The notes under the pieces: generated by a model
Told to the model about the DNA's origin: nothing
Database searches by the model: none
What the model saw: the letters and a program-made list of their open reading frames with translations, nothing else
In this document: piece after piece, positions 43,907 to 52,541 of the stretch
Layout of the letters: every line of letters begins with the position of its first letter
How positions within the stretch are numbered: the stretch's first letter is position 1
Translations under genes and position numbers: made by a program
DNA from: Solimonas aquatica
GTDB taxonomy: Bacteria > Pseudomonadota > Gammaproteobacteria > Nevskiales > Nevskiaceae
Assembly: GCF_900111015.1 (NCBI RefSeq)
Contig: NZ_FOFS01000001.1
Coordinates: forward strand, 124,001-188,000
Length of the DNA: 64,000 nucleotides
Direction: 5' to 3'

Positions 43907-45544
43907 TCAGAAGCGGATCACATCACTGCCGAGCGCCGGCGTGTGCTTGGGCAGACGGATTGCCTTGCTGGCCTGCTCGAAGTCATAGCCATAGGAAATC
44001 AGCTTGGGCTCGGTCCAGGCCTGGCCGAAGAAGGAGATGGTCACCGGCAGACCTTCCGCCGTCATGCCGGCAGGCACGATCAGATCCGGATAACCGGTCT
44101 GGTTGGCGAAGTTGGTGGGTGAATCGCTGGGCGCGGGCGTCTTGGTGACGATGGGCTGCGCCGGACGCGGCGAGGTGGGATAGACGATGGCATCGAGCTT
44201 GTGCTTGGTGAACAGCGCGTCGATGGCGGCCTTGGTGGCGCCCACGCCCTGGTTCCGGGTCGCCAGGTACACCGGATCATCCACGGCCAGCGCGATGGAA
44301 TTGGTGTAGTTCAGGCCCACGGCTTTTTCCGGACTGCGATAGCCGGTCCTGGGATCGTTGACGCGCGCCACGATCTCGTCCAGCGTCTTGGGAAAGCCGG
44401 GCCCGGTGGTCTTCAGGTAGGTGGCGATGTCGGCCTTGAATTCGGCGCTGACCACCAGGTTGTAGATGCCCTGGCGGTTCTGCAGGATGGGATCGGGATA
44501 CTTCACGTCGATCAGCGTCGCGCCCTGCTTCTTGAGCGTGGCCAGCGCGCTTTCCATCACCTGGTCGGTGCCGGCGTCCTTGCCCATGAAATCACGCGCC
44601 ACACCGATGCGCGCGCCCTTGAGCGAACCGGTTTTCAGATACGGCGTGTAGTCGGTCTTGAAATGAGCGGCGCTGGCGGCGGTGGCTGCATCGGCGGCAT
44701 CGACACCGGTCATGGTGCCGAGCGTGATCGCCACATCGCGCACGCTGCGCGCCATCGGGCCGCCGGTGTCGAAGGACAGGCCCAGGGGGACGATGCCGTC
44801 GCGGCTCATCAGGCCGCGCGTGGGCTTGAGACCGGCGATGCCATTGGCCGAGCAGGGACCGCGCACCGAACCACCGGTGTCGGTGCCCAGACCGAAGGGC
44901 GCGAAGTTGGCGGCCACCGCTGCGCCGGTGCCGCCGGAGGAACCGGCCGGGCCGCGCGTGGGGTCATGCGGGTTGCGCGTCTGGCCACCGGCGGAGCTGA
45001 AGCCATTGGGCACGCGGCCCTTGGCGGCAATCTCTTCCGGCGCACCGCTCACCGAGCCGCCGCTGCCGGCGAACTCGGAAAGATTCACCTTGGCCAGCAC
45101 GATGGCGCCGGCCTCGCGCAGCTTCTTCACCACGAAAGCGTCGTCCGGCGGCACATGGCCTTCCAGCAGCTGAGAGCCCGCCGTGGTCTGCAGATCGAAG
45201 GTGTCGTAATTGTCCTTGAGCACTACCGGGACGCCATGCAATGGTCCACGCAGCTTGCCGGCCTTGCGTTCGGCATCCAGCTTGCGCGCCTCGTCCAGCG
45301 CCTTGGCGTTGAGCAGAATCACCGCGTTGATCTGCGGCCCTTTCTTGTCGTAGGCCTCGATGCGCTTGAGGTACGCCTGCACCAGCGCCTCTGAACTCAA
45401 GCCCTGCTTGAACGCGGCCTGGATTTCGGTGATGCCGGCCTTGTCGATATCCAGCGTGCCGGCGTAGGCCTGCGGCAGCGTGGTGAAGCTGAGCAGGGCG
45501 GCCAGGGCGAGGGGACGTAAGCGGAGGGTGAGCGATGCGGACAA
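43907..45544 (-). CDS. Exported amidase-signature enzyme (first of four)
   Basis: A 545-residue secreted amidase with a signal peptide ending near residue 29 (AYAG). The amidase-signature triad is complete: K110 in VVLKDNYDT, cis-Ser S202 in PAGSSGGTG, and nucleophile S226 in TDTGGSVRGP. The cis-Ser and nucleophile numbers coincide with those of Stenotrophomonas peptide amidase (S202, S226). Such enzymes hydrolyse amides, often C-terminal amides of peptides or aryl and fatty amides. It shares an operon direction with tolC nine bases downstream. A 547-base repeat-rich gap separates it from the next amidase upstream. Confidence 0.93.
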   Translation of the reverse strand: MSASLTLRLRPLALAALLSFTTLPQAYAGTLDIDKAGITEIQAAFKQGLSSEALVQAYLKRIEAYDKKGPQINAVILLNAKALDEARKLDAERKAGKLRGPLHGVPVVLKDNYDTFDLQTTAGSQLLEGHVPPDDAFVVKKLREAGAIVLAKVNLSEFAGSGGSVSGAPEEIAAKGRVPNGFSSAGGQTRNPHDPTRGPAGSSGGTGAAVAANFAPFGLGTDTGGSVRGPCSANGIAGLKPTRGLMSRDGIVPLGLSFDTGGPMARSVRDVAITLGTMTGVDAADAATAASAAHFKTDYTPYLKTGSLKGARIGVARDFMGKDAGTDQVMESALATLKKQGATLIDVKYPDPILQNRQGIYNLVVSAEFKADIATYLKTTGPGFPKTLDEIVARVNDPRTGYRSPEKAVGLNYTNSIALAVDDPVYLATRNQGVGATKAAIDALFTKHKLDAIVYPTSPRPAQPIVTKTPAPSDSPTNFANQTGYPDLIVPAGMTAEGLPVTISFFGQAWTEPKLISYGYDFEQASKAIRLPKHTPALGSDVIRF

Positions 45545-45699
45545 GGCGGGCCTCGGGATTGGCAGAGAAGTGGATGGTTCTTGTCTGCTAAGACGGCGCC
45601 GCCCGGCAGCGCCCTACGTGCTTCGCGCCAAGCATGCTGCGTAGACGCAACGCAATTCTGGCGAAGACGCGCACGCAGGAAGACCTGTGGGCCTGCAGG

Positions 45700-45730
45700 G
45701 CGGGTTAGGCGCGCCAGCGCCGCAACCCGC
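45700..45730 (+). repeat. REP-like palindromic repeat, left outer copy
   Basis: GCGGGTT-A-GGCGC-GCCA-GCGCC-GC-AACCCGC folds as a hairpin in itself, and it matches the reverse complement of 46052-46082 at 30 of 31 positions. It is typical of REP/BIME units scattered between genes. Confidence 0.85.
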
Positions 45731-45780
45731 GATGGCTTTGCTGATCGTTGCTGCGTGTGATGCTCGATCTATTGGCTTCC

Positions 45781-45869
45781 GTAGCCCGGATGCAGCGAAG
45801 CGGAATCCGGGGGCTCATCGCTCACCGCCATCAACAGCCCCGGATTGCGCTTGGCTTCATCCGGGCTAC
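45781..45869. repeat. Inner inverted pair of GTAGCCCGGATG-type repeats
   Basis: The 32-base unit at 45781-45812, beginning GTAGCCCGGATG, is repeated in inverse orientation at 45838-45869 with 29 of 32 positions identical and a 25-base spacer. The pair could form one long hairpin. Similar units are common intergenic REP-like repeats in gamma- and betaproteobacteria. Confidence 0.85.
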
Positions 45870-46051
45870 ACAAGCTTTGGCTTTGCTTTTCAAACCCCTT
45901 TGCGTCGCACGCAAGCAGCGCTTAGCTTCCGGCGCCGCGACTGCGGCGACGGATGCGACGCGTAGGGCGCGCTTCTGCTGCGGGCGCCTAAGGGCGCACG
46001 AAACCAAAGCCCAATCAAGAGATCAGCTAAGCCCAGAACAGCAAAACGATG

Positions 46052-46082
46052 GCGGGTTACGGCGCTGGCGCGCCTAACCCGC
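46052..46082 (-). repeat. REP-like palindromic repeat, right outer copy
   Basis: Inverted copy of 45700-45730, ending nine bases before the stop codon of the second amidase gene, so it may protect that mRNA's 3' end. Confidence 0.85.
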
Positions 46083-46091
46083 CTTACGGTT

Positions 46092-48374
46092 TTAGTGCTT
46101 CACCGGGCCGAAGTCTGGTGGCGGCTGGCGATGGTGCGTCGCGGCTTCATAGGCTGTGCCGATACGAATCAGCGTCGGTTCGGCGCCTTGGCCGGCGAAG
46201 AAGGTGATGGCAATCGGCATCGGCTTGGCCAGCTTGCCGGGCCTGGCATCAGGTGGCAGCGCGGATTCGTAGTCGCTGCGATCCTTGTTCAGCACGTACA
46301 CCGGCTCCACGACGGTCTGCGTCATGCCGGCCGGAACCACCACGCGCGGAATCTGGAAGAAGGGCGTGATGCCATCCAGACTGATGCTGCCGACATTGGG
46401 CCCGAGAATCTTCGGCGTGGGCACCGTGTTCTCCGGATGCACGAAGGCATCGATGCGGTTCTCGCGCATCATCTTCTCCAGCGCCAGCCGCGCCACGTAA
46501 CTGCGTGCCAGACGCTCGCTCTTGCCCTCGTCGAAATGGCCCTTGAAGCTGATCCAGTTCTCGGCGCCGGCACGCGACTCATCCTCACGGAACTTGGCAT
46601 TGGCCACCCAGCTCGGCCAGTCGCGCACGCGGGCGTCGCCACGTTCCGCCAGATAACGGTCGATGTCGAAGCGCAGATCGGCGCAGAGGCTGTTCTGACA
46701 GGGCAGCGCGGCGAAGCCGGCGAAGTTGACCATGTTGATCTTGTCGGTCAGCGGCGCCTGATGTCGGCTCAAGGCCTTCAGATAATCGTAGGACGTGACG
46801 TCATGCCCCGGCACGGCAAAGTACAGCTCGCCCTTCTTGTCGCGACGCGTGAAGATCTCCGGCATCAGCCTCGGCAGGATTTCCGCCAGCGCATCGTTGA
46901 AGCTGAATTGCACATTGGCCACCTCGGGATCGTCCGGATACCCGGCCGTGACCGTTTCCACCAGTTCCGCGCCCAGCTGATCGCGCAACACGGTCTTGAT
47001 CTCGCGGTCGATCTGATCGGAGATGGCGACATGATTGGCGGTCTTCTTCACCATGTGCTCGCGCAGAATCGCGATGCGCATGCCCTTGAGCGGCTTGCCG
47101 GCGCCGCTGGCCACCACATAGCGGGAATAGGGCTGCGGCGGCAGCAGCGCCTGCGGCACGGCGGTGAAGGGATCGTGCGGATCGAAGTAGCCTTGCTCGG
47201 CATCCTTCACGGCATCGAGCACGCGTACGGTGTCGGCCAGATGCAGGGCGTGCACACCAGCGCGGTCGTTGAACCACTGATAGCCGATGCCGCCGTTGTC
47301 CGGCAGCAGGCCCTTGGTGGTCAGCAGCGTGGCCACGCCATTGCGCGAGCCCGGTCCCTGGCAGGAGGCGCCGGACTGTTCGCAGATGCCGATGGTGGCG
47401 AGATTGGCGCCGATGGCCGCACCCGAGCCGCCACTGGAACCGCGCGTGACGCGCTCGGTGTCGTAGGGATTGCAGGCCTGTCCGCTCCAGGAGCCGAAAG
47501 CCTGACCGCCGTTGACCAGATTGGTCTTCGGCTTGGCGGCGCCGCCGGGATCACCCGGACCGCCGTTGAATTCATGTGCCACTGATTTGGCGTAGATGAT
47601 GGCGCCCTTGTCGCGCAGGCGTGCGATGAGAGTGGCGTCGCGCGGCGGCGCATCCATTGCAAAATTCACATCGTTGTTGGCGGTGCTGCGCATGTCGCGG
47701 GTGTCGTAGACATCCTTGATCGCAACCGTCACGCAGTACAGCGGCAGCTTGTTCAAGTCGGGCTTGCGGCCGTATTGCGCATCGAGTTCGGCGGCGCGCT
47801 CCAGGGCATCGGGCTGGCGACGGAATTCCTCGCAGATCTTGGGCGCATCGGCCGGCAGCGGACCGCTGGAAGGATGCGCATCGAAGCGGCCCTTGCAGGT
47901 CACCGAGCGCTCGCCGCGCAGGTTCAGCGTTTCCAGGGCATTGACCTGGCCGGCGTTGGCCATGCCCACGCGCATGCCCATCTGCTGCATCACGGACGGG
48001 TCGGACACGGTCGCTTCCATGCGACCGTAATCCAGGGGCAGACCGCGATACTGATCCAGATCCGGCAGCAGCGATGAAGCCTTGACCGTGCGCGTCGGAA
48101 ACTTCAGCACCGCGCCGGCACGGCGCATGCCGAAGGCCGGCGCGACATCGGCGCCGTCGGGGGTGAGCAGCGCGGTGCAGATGCCGTTGTAGGCGCGGGC
48201 GCGGGCCAGATAGGCCTCGACCACGCCCTTGCAGCTGGTGGCGCCGGAACGGATCGCGTCGTGGATCTGCGCGATGCTGGCCTCCTCGACTTGAAAAGGA
48301 GCCGCCTGCGCTTGTGCGCAGGCGGTGGACAACAGGAGGTTCAGGCTCAGAGCCTGTAAGCGGAAGGCAGACAT
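46092..48374 (-). CDS. Exported long amidase-signature enzyme (second of four)
   Basis: A 760-residue secreted amidase (signal peptide to about residue 25). The triad K220 (VAIKDVYDT), S313 (RGSSGGSG) and S337 (CEQSGASCQ) is intact, with the exact 24-residue Ser-Ser spacing of the family. Compared with the 520-550-residue members of this cluster, it has about 100 extra residues between the N-terminal helix and the lysine, and further insertions in the second half. Cysteines are frequent, some shared with the third enzyme (SVTCKG, PLYC, ACNPYDTE), suggesting periplasmic disulfides. The start at 48374 has GGAGAG upstream. It is four bases after the third amidase gene and is clearly a tandem paralogue of it (ending AYEAATHHRQPPPDFGPV). 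Confidence 0.92.
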   Translation of the reverse strand: MSAFRLQALSLNLLLSTACAQAQAAPFQVEEASIAQIHDAIRSGATSCKGVVEAYLARARAYNGICTALLTPDGADVAPAFGMRRAGAVLKFPTRTVKASSLLPDLDQYRGLPLDYGRMEATVSDPSVMQQMGMRVGMANAGQVNALETLNLRGERSVTCKGRFDAHPSSGPLPADAPKICEEFRRQPDALERAAELDAQYGRKPDLNKLPLYCVTVAIKDVYDTRDMRSTANNDVNFAMDAPPRDATLIARLRDKGAIIYAKSVAHEFNGGPGDPGGAAKPKTNLVNGGQAFGSWSGQACNPYDTERVTRGSSGGSGAAIGANLATIGICEQSGASCQGPGSRNGVATLLTTKGLLPDNGGIGYQWFNDRAGVHALHLADTVRVLDAVKDAEQGYFDPHDPFTAVPQALLPPQPYSRYVVASGAGKPLKGMRIAILREHMVKKTANHVAISDQIDREIKTVLRDQLGAELVETVTAGYPDDPEVANVQFSFNDALAEILPRLMPEIFTRRDKKGELYFAVPGHDVTSYDYLKALSRHQAPLTDKINMVNFAGFAALPCQNSLCADLRFDIDRYLAERGDARVRDWPSWVANAKFREDESRAGAENWISFKGHFDEGKSERLARSYVARLALEKMMRENRIDAFVHPENTVPTPKILGPNVGSISLDGITPFFQIPRVVVPAGMTQTVVEPVYVLNKDRSDYESALPPDARPGKLAKPMPIAITFFAGQGAEPTLIRIGTAYEAATHHRQPPPDFGPVKH

Positions 48375-48378
48375 GGCT

Positions 48379-50664
48379 TCACGGCTCTCCGGCGACCGGA
48401 CCGAAGCCCGGCGGCGGACGGCGGTGATGCGTGGCCGCTTCATAGGCCGAGGCCACTTTCAGAATCACCGCCTCGTCGCCCGGCCCCGCCCAGAAGGCGA
48501 TGTTGTAGGGCAGGGGATTTTTCAGCTGTGTGGGCTTGCTGCCGGCCACGGTCTCGTACTTCTTGCCATCGGCGCTGAGCTTGAACTCCGGCTCATAGTT
48601 GCTGCTGACGAAGCCGGCCGGCACGAACACTTCCGGCGTGCCCAGACGCGCGCCGTAGCCGAAGCCCGCGCGCAGCTCGCTGTTGGGCTGGCTGGGGCCA
48701 CCCAGCTTGGCCGGCACCGTGGACAGCGTGGCATTGGCGAACACATCGATCTTGTTCTGCTCCAGAACCTTGATCACCGCCATGCGCATCACCTCGCGGC
48801 GCTTCATGGTGTAGGTGGTGTCGTAGGTGCGCGGGTCGATGGCCTTGTTCTCCCAGTTCTTCGCCGAGGCAGCCTTGGCGTCACTGAAGTACTTGGCATT
48901 GGCGTTGAGGCTCGTCCAGTCCTTGATTTTTGCGTCGCCGCGCAGGCCCAGGTACTGGTCCATGTTGAAGGCGAAGCTGTAGCCGGTGACGCTGTCCTCG
49001 TTGCTCGGCGGATTGCCGAAGATGCGCCGGAAGTTCAGGTTCTTCGGCAGCGGCGCCTGATGGTTGGCCACCGCCACCAGATACTTGCGGCTGCTGACAT
49101 CCCAGCCTGGCACCTCGAATTCCGGCTTGCCGTCCTTGGTCTTCCAGGAGAACACCTCCGGCATGTGGAAGGGCAGCACCTCGGCCATCGCGTCCTGCAT
49201 GGTGAAGGCCATGTTCGGAATCGAAGGATCGTCGGCCACCTGCGGATCGGTGGTCTCCACCAGTTCGGCGCCCAGCGCGCGCAGCACCTTGAGCTGCTCA
49301 TTCACGCCATCGATCATGCCGGCGTCGCTGGGCGTGTGCTTCACATACAACTCGCGGATCACGCCGATGCGCACGCCCGCCAGCGGCTTGTCGCTACCTG
49401 CCGGACTGAGTGCTTCGACGAAAGACTTGGCATAGGGCAGGTTGCGTGGCAGCGCGGTGTAGGCGTCGCCGGCGTCGAAGTAGCGGCCGGTCTTGGTGTC
49501 GCGGAACGCATCCATCACCGTCGCCGCGTCCTTGACGCTGCGGCAGAGAATGCCGGGGCGATCCTGGTAGGGATTCGCACCGATGGCGCCGGCGTAGGAG
49601 ATCATGCCCTTGGTCGGCACGAAGTTGACCACGTTGTTGTGCGTGGCCGGATTGCGGCAGGAGCCGCCGGTGGTTTCGCAGATCGAGCAGACCACCAGAT
49701 TGGCCGCCACCGAAGTGCCGGAGCCGCCGGAAGAACCGCCGGTCTCACGCTCGGTGTCATACGGATTGCAGGTGGTGCCGCCCCAGGCTTCGCGTGCACC
49801 GGCTGCGCCGATGTACGGACGCTTGACCTTGGCATCGCCACCCGGATCGCCGCTGCCGCCGTTGTACTCGGAGTTCAGCGCATGGGCGTAGATGATGGCG
49901 CCGGCACTGCGCATGCGCGCGGTGAGCGTGCCGTCCTTGGGCGCAAAGTCGGTGGCGTAGGCGGCATCGCCGCCACCGGTGGAACGCATGTCCTTGGCGT
50001 CATACACCGCCTTGGTGGACATGGGCACGCAGTACAGCGGCATGGCCTTGAGATCCGGATTGCGTCCGTACTGACGGTCCAGGGCCGCGGCCTGCTCACG
50101 GGCGTCCGGCAGCTTGCGGAAGTCATCGCAGGCCTTGGGGCAGTGCGCCGGCAGCGCGCCGCCGGCGGCATCGCATTCGGCCTTGCAGCTCATGCTGCGT
50201 TCACCGCGCACATTGATGGTGTCCAGGGCATTGATGCCGCCGGCCTTGGGGATGCCGGCCACCATGCCGTACTGCTGATACACGCTCGGGTCCGACTTGG
50301 TGGGTTCCATGCGGCCGAAGTCGGGCGTGTCGCCCTTGTAATTCTTGTAGTCAGGCAGGTGCTTGTCGATTGCCACCGTCTTCTGCGCAAACTTCAAGGG
50401 CACACCGGCGCGCAGCGCGCCGAGCACCGACGGTGCGGCCTTGCCGTCCTCGGTGATCAGCGCGGTGCAGGAGCCGTTGTAGGCCTTGGCGCGCGCCAGA
50501 TAGGCATCGACGATTCCGGCGCAAGTCACTTCGCCGGAGCGGATGCCGTTGTGGATGTTTTCGATGCTGGTTTCTTCCAGCTTGAACGAGGCTGCTGCGG
50601 CGCTGCCGGCACACAAGGCCAGCAGCGTCGTCAGCAGCGTTTTGGCAAGAATGCGTGAGCGCAT
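48379..50664 (-). CDS. Exported long amidase-signature enzyme (third of four)
   Basis: A 761-residue secreted amidase (signal peptide to about residue 25) closely related to the second enzyme of the row in length, cysteine pattern and C-terminal AYEAATHHRRPPPGFGPV. The triad is K218 (STKAVYD, where the usual Asp after Lys is Ala), S311 (GGSSGGSG) and S335 (TTGGSCRNPA). The start at 50664 has GGGGAG at eight bases. The 96-base gap to the fourth amidase gene has no obvious terminator. The two long enzymes have probably diverged after tandem duplication, which may widen the range of amides cleaved. Confidence 0.92.
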   Translation of the reverse strand: MRSRILAKTLLTTLLALCAGSAAAASFKLEETSIENIHNGIRSGEVTCAGIVDAYLARAKAYNGSCTALITEDGKAAPSVLGALRAGVPLKFAQKTVAIDKHLPDYKNYKGDTPDFGRMEPTKSDPSVYQQYGMVAGIPKAGGINALDTINVRGERSMSCKAECDAAGGALPAHCPKACDDFRKLPDAREQAAALDRQYGRNPDLKAMPLYCVPMSTKAVYDAKDMRSTGGGDAAYATDFAPKDGTLTARMRSAGAIIYAHALNSEYNGGSGDPGGDAKVKRPYIGAAGAREAWGGTTCNPYDTERETGGSSGGSGTSVAANLVVCSICETTGGSCRNPATHNNVVNFVPTKGMISYAGAIGANPYQDRPGILCRSVKDAATVMDAFRDTKTGRYFDAGDAYTALPRNLPYAKSFVEALSPAGSDKPLAGVRIGVIRELYVKHTPSDAGMIDGVNEQLKVLRALGAELVETTDPQVADDPSIPNMAFTMQDAMAEVLPFHMPEVFSWKTKDGKPEFEVPGWDVSSRKYLVAVANHQAPLPKNLNFRRIFGNPPSNEDSVTGYSFAFNMDQYLGLRGDAKIKDWTSLNANAKYFSDAKAASAKNWENKAIDPRTYDTTYTMKRREVMRMAVIKVLEQNKIDVFANATLSTVPAKLGGPSQPNSELRAGFGYGARLGTPEVFVPAGFVSSNYEPEFKLSADGKKYETVAGSKPTQLKNPLPYNIAFWAGPGDEAVILKVASAYEAATHHRRPPPGFGPVAGEP

Positions 50665-50760
50665 GCGTTGTTGCTCCCCGAAGCGGATGCACGCCGGCTG
50701 GATCTGCCGGCTCCAGTTCAGACGCGGCACCAGCCGCATGCCCCTACGTCGGCGCCGCGA

Positions 50761-52341
50761 TCAGTATTCGAAACGCTCGCCGGGCAGCGACGGCGTGCTC
50801 GCCGGCGGCTTGCGCACCTTGCTCAGCTGCTCGTAGGCATAAGCGATGCGAAACAGCGTGGGCTCGCTCCAGGGACGACCGAGGAATTCAATGGCGATGG
50901 GGCCGTTTTCCTTCCTGGTGTAACCCGCCGGCACCAGCAGCGCCGGCAGTCCGGTCACGGAGCTGAAGGGATTGTCCTGGTCCACGCCGCGCTCCAGATG
51001 CGGCGGTGGCGGCACGCTCTTGAAGGGATAGACCAGCACATCGAGCTTGTGGCGATCCATCAGCGCAATGGCCTGTTCCCTGAGCATCTCCTGCGTGTCG
51101 CGACGCGCGAGGAAGTCCGGCTGATGCATCAGCGAACGGAACTCGCCATAAGCCTGCACGATGCTGGGCTTCACCAGCTTGCCGCCCTTGGCAATCAGCT
51201 CGTCCATGTTGCGGATCGGCGCGGTCAGGCCCAGTCGCCGGAAATACAGATCGTAGGAGAACTGCGCCTCGTAGTAGTTGGTGCGGGTGTCGGCGAGCAG
51301 GCCGAACAGATCCAGGCCCATGCTCACCGGCTCCACGATCACCGCGCCGGCCTCCTTCATCTTCGCAATCGCCGCCTCGATCATCGCCACGCCCTCGGCA
51401 TGAATGGGCCCCTGGCGGAACAGATCACGGAACACGCCGATGCGCGCGCCACGCAAGCCCCTGGCGTCGAGAAAATGCGTGTAAGGCTGGGCCGGTGCAT
51501 GACCCGGCGCGTTGATGGTCAGCAGGTCTTCGGCATCGAAGCCGGCGATGGCCTCGGTGAGTGCCGCCACGTCATAGACGCTGCGCGCCATGGGGCCGGC
51601 GCGTTCCTGCGTGAACGAGGTCATCACCTGGCCGGCGCGCGGAATCAGGCCGCGCGTCGGCGCCAGGCCCACGATGCTGTTGTTGGAGGTGGGATTGCGG
51701 ATCGACACGCCGGTTTCGCTGCCCAGTCCGACCTGCGCGAAGCCTGCCGCCAGCGCCGCACCGGTGCCGCCGCTGGAGCCGCCGGGCGTGAGCGCGAGAT
51801 TGTAGGGATTGAGCGTGCGGCCCAGCACCGTGCTCTGATCGCCGGGCTTGGGCACGCCGAACCAGTCGCTCATATTGACCTTGGCCAGAATGATGGCGCC
51901 GGCCGCACGCAGGCGCGCGACCACGGTGGCATCGAGAATCGGCCGCGAGTCCTTCATCGGCAGAAAGCCGGCGCTGGTGGGCATGTCCTTGGTGTCGTAC
52001 AAATCCTTGAGCACCACCGGCACGCCATGCAGGGGCGAGCGCGGCCCTTTGGCCTTGCGCTCGGCGTCCAGTTCGCGTGCGGTTTCCAGCGCAGCGGGAT
52101 TGAGCGTGATCACGGCATTGATCTTCGGCCCGCTCTTGTCATAGGCGGCGATGCGCGCCAGATACAGCTGCGTGAGTTTTTCCGAACTCAGCGCACCGGC
52201 GTCCATGGCGGCGTTGATGTCGGCCAGCGTGGCGGTCTGCAGATCAAACGTGGCAGCCTGCGCCTTGAACGGCAGTGGCAGTGAAAGTGCCAGCGTCAGG
52301 GCGAGTGCCAGGCGGGTGCGGGAATGGCGAAGCGGAGACAT
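50761..52341 (-). CDS. Exported amidase-signature enzyme (fourth of four)
   Basis: A 526-residue secreted amidase with signal peptide to about residue 29 (KAQAA). The triad is K112 (VVLKDLYDT), S189 (PGGSSGGTG) and S213 (SETGVSIRNP), with Val in place of the usual Gly just before the nucleophile. The N-terminal half (LYLARIAAYDKSGPKINAVITLNP, HGVPVVLKD) resembles the first amidase of the row more than the two long ones. It is the promoter-proximal amidase, 200 bases downstream of the TPR gene with a hairpin between, so the amidases may be transcribed both from the upstream TonB genes and from their own promoter. Confidence 0.92.
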   Translation of the reverse strand: MSPLRHSRTRLALALTLALSLPLPFKAQAATFDLQTATLADINAAMDAGALSSEKLTQLYLARIAAYDKSGPKINAVITLNPAALETARELDAERKAKGPRSPLHGVPVVLKDLYDTKDMPTSAGFLPMKDSRPILDATVVARLRAAGAIILAKVNMSDWFGVPKPGDQSTVLGRTLNPYNLALTPGGSSGGTGAALAAGFAQVGLGSETGVSIRNPTSNNSIVGLAPTRGLIPRAGQVMTSFTQERAGPMARSVYDVAALTEAIAGFDAEDLLTINAPGHAPAQPYTHFLDARGLRGARIGVFRDLFRQGPIHAEGVAMIEAAIAKMKEAGAVIVEPVSMGLDLFGLLADTRTNYYEAQFSYDLYFRRLGLTAPIRNMDELIAKGGKLVKPSIVQAYGEFRSLMHQPDFLARRDTQEMLREQAIALMDRHKLDVLVYPFKSVPPPPHLERGVDQDNPFSSVTGLPALLVPAGYTRKENGPIAIEFLGRPWSEPTLFRIAYAYEQLSKVRKPPASTPSLPGERFEY

Positions 52342-52465
52342 GGTGGGATTCCTCGGCGAGCGGTCTTAGCTAGACTGCTTGCGAAAGCACGCGCCCCACC
52401 TCAGGTTTTTTTGCGCGGTGAGCCGCCTTTCATGCACGCACCGGCGCCGCAAGCCGCCATGGCGA

Positions 52466-52488
52466 GGCGCCGCGGCTTGCGCGGCGCC
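52466..52488. terminator. GC-rich hairpin between the TPR gene and the amidases
   Basis: GGCGCCGCG (52466-52474) and CGCGGCGCC (52480-52488) form a perfect nine-base stem with a five-base loop, 54 bases after the TPR stop codon on the minus strand. No U-run follows in that direction, so it may only attenuate. Confidence 0.4.
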
Positions 52489-52541
52489 GCCGCCAGGCCG
52501 CCCTGGATGCTGAGCGCGCCACGGCCCGGCTGCGTTGCGTC

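Larger units (their letters stand above)
45545..46091. other. 547-base repeat-rich gap between amidase genes
   Basis: No gene is supported here. It contains two families of inverted repeats nested one inside the other (45700-45730 with 46052-46082, and 45781-45812 with 45838-45869), plus a GC-rich stretch 45920-46000. It must also contain the promoter of the amidase gene that starts at 45544, but I could not identify a convincing one. Confidence 0.7.
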
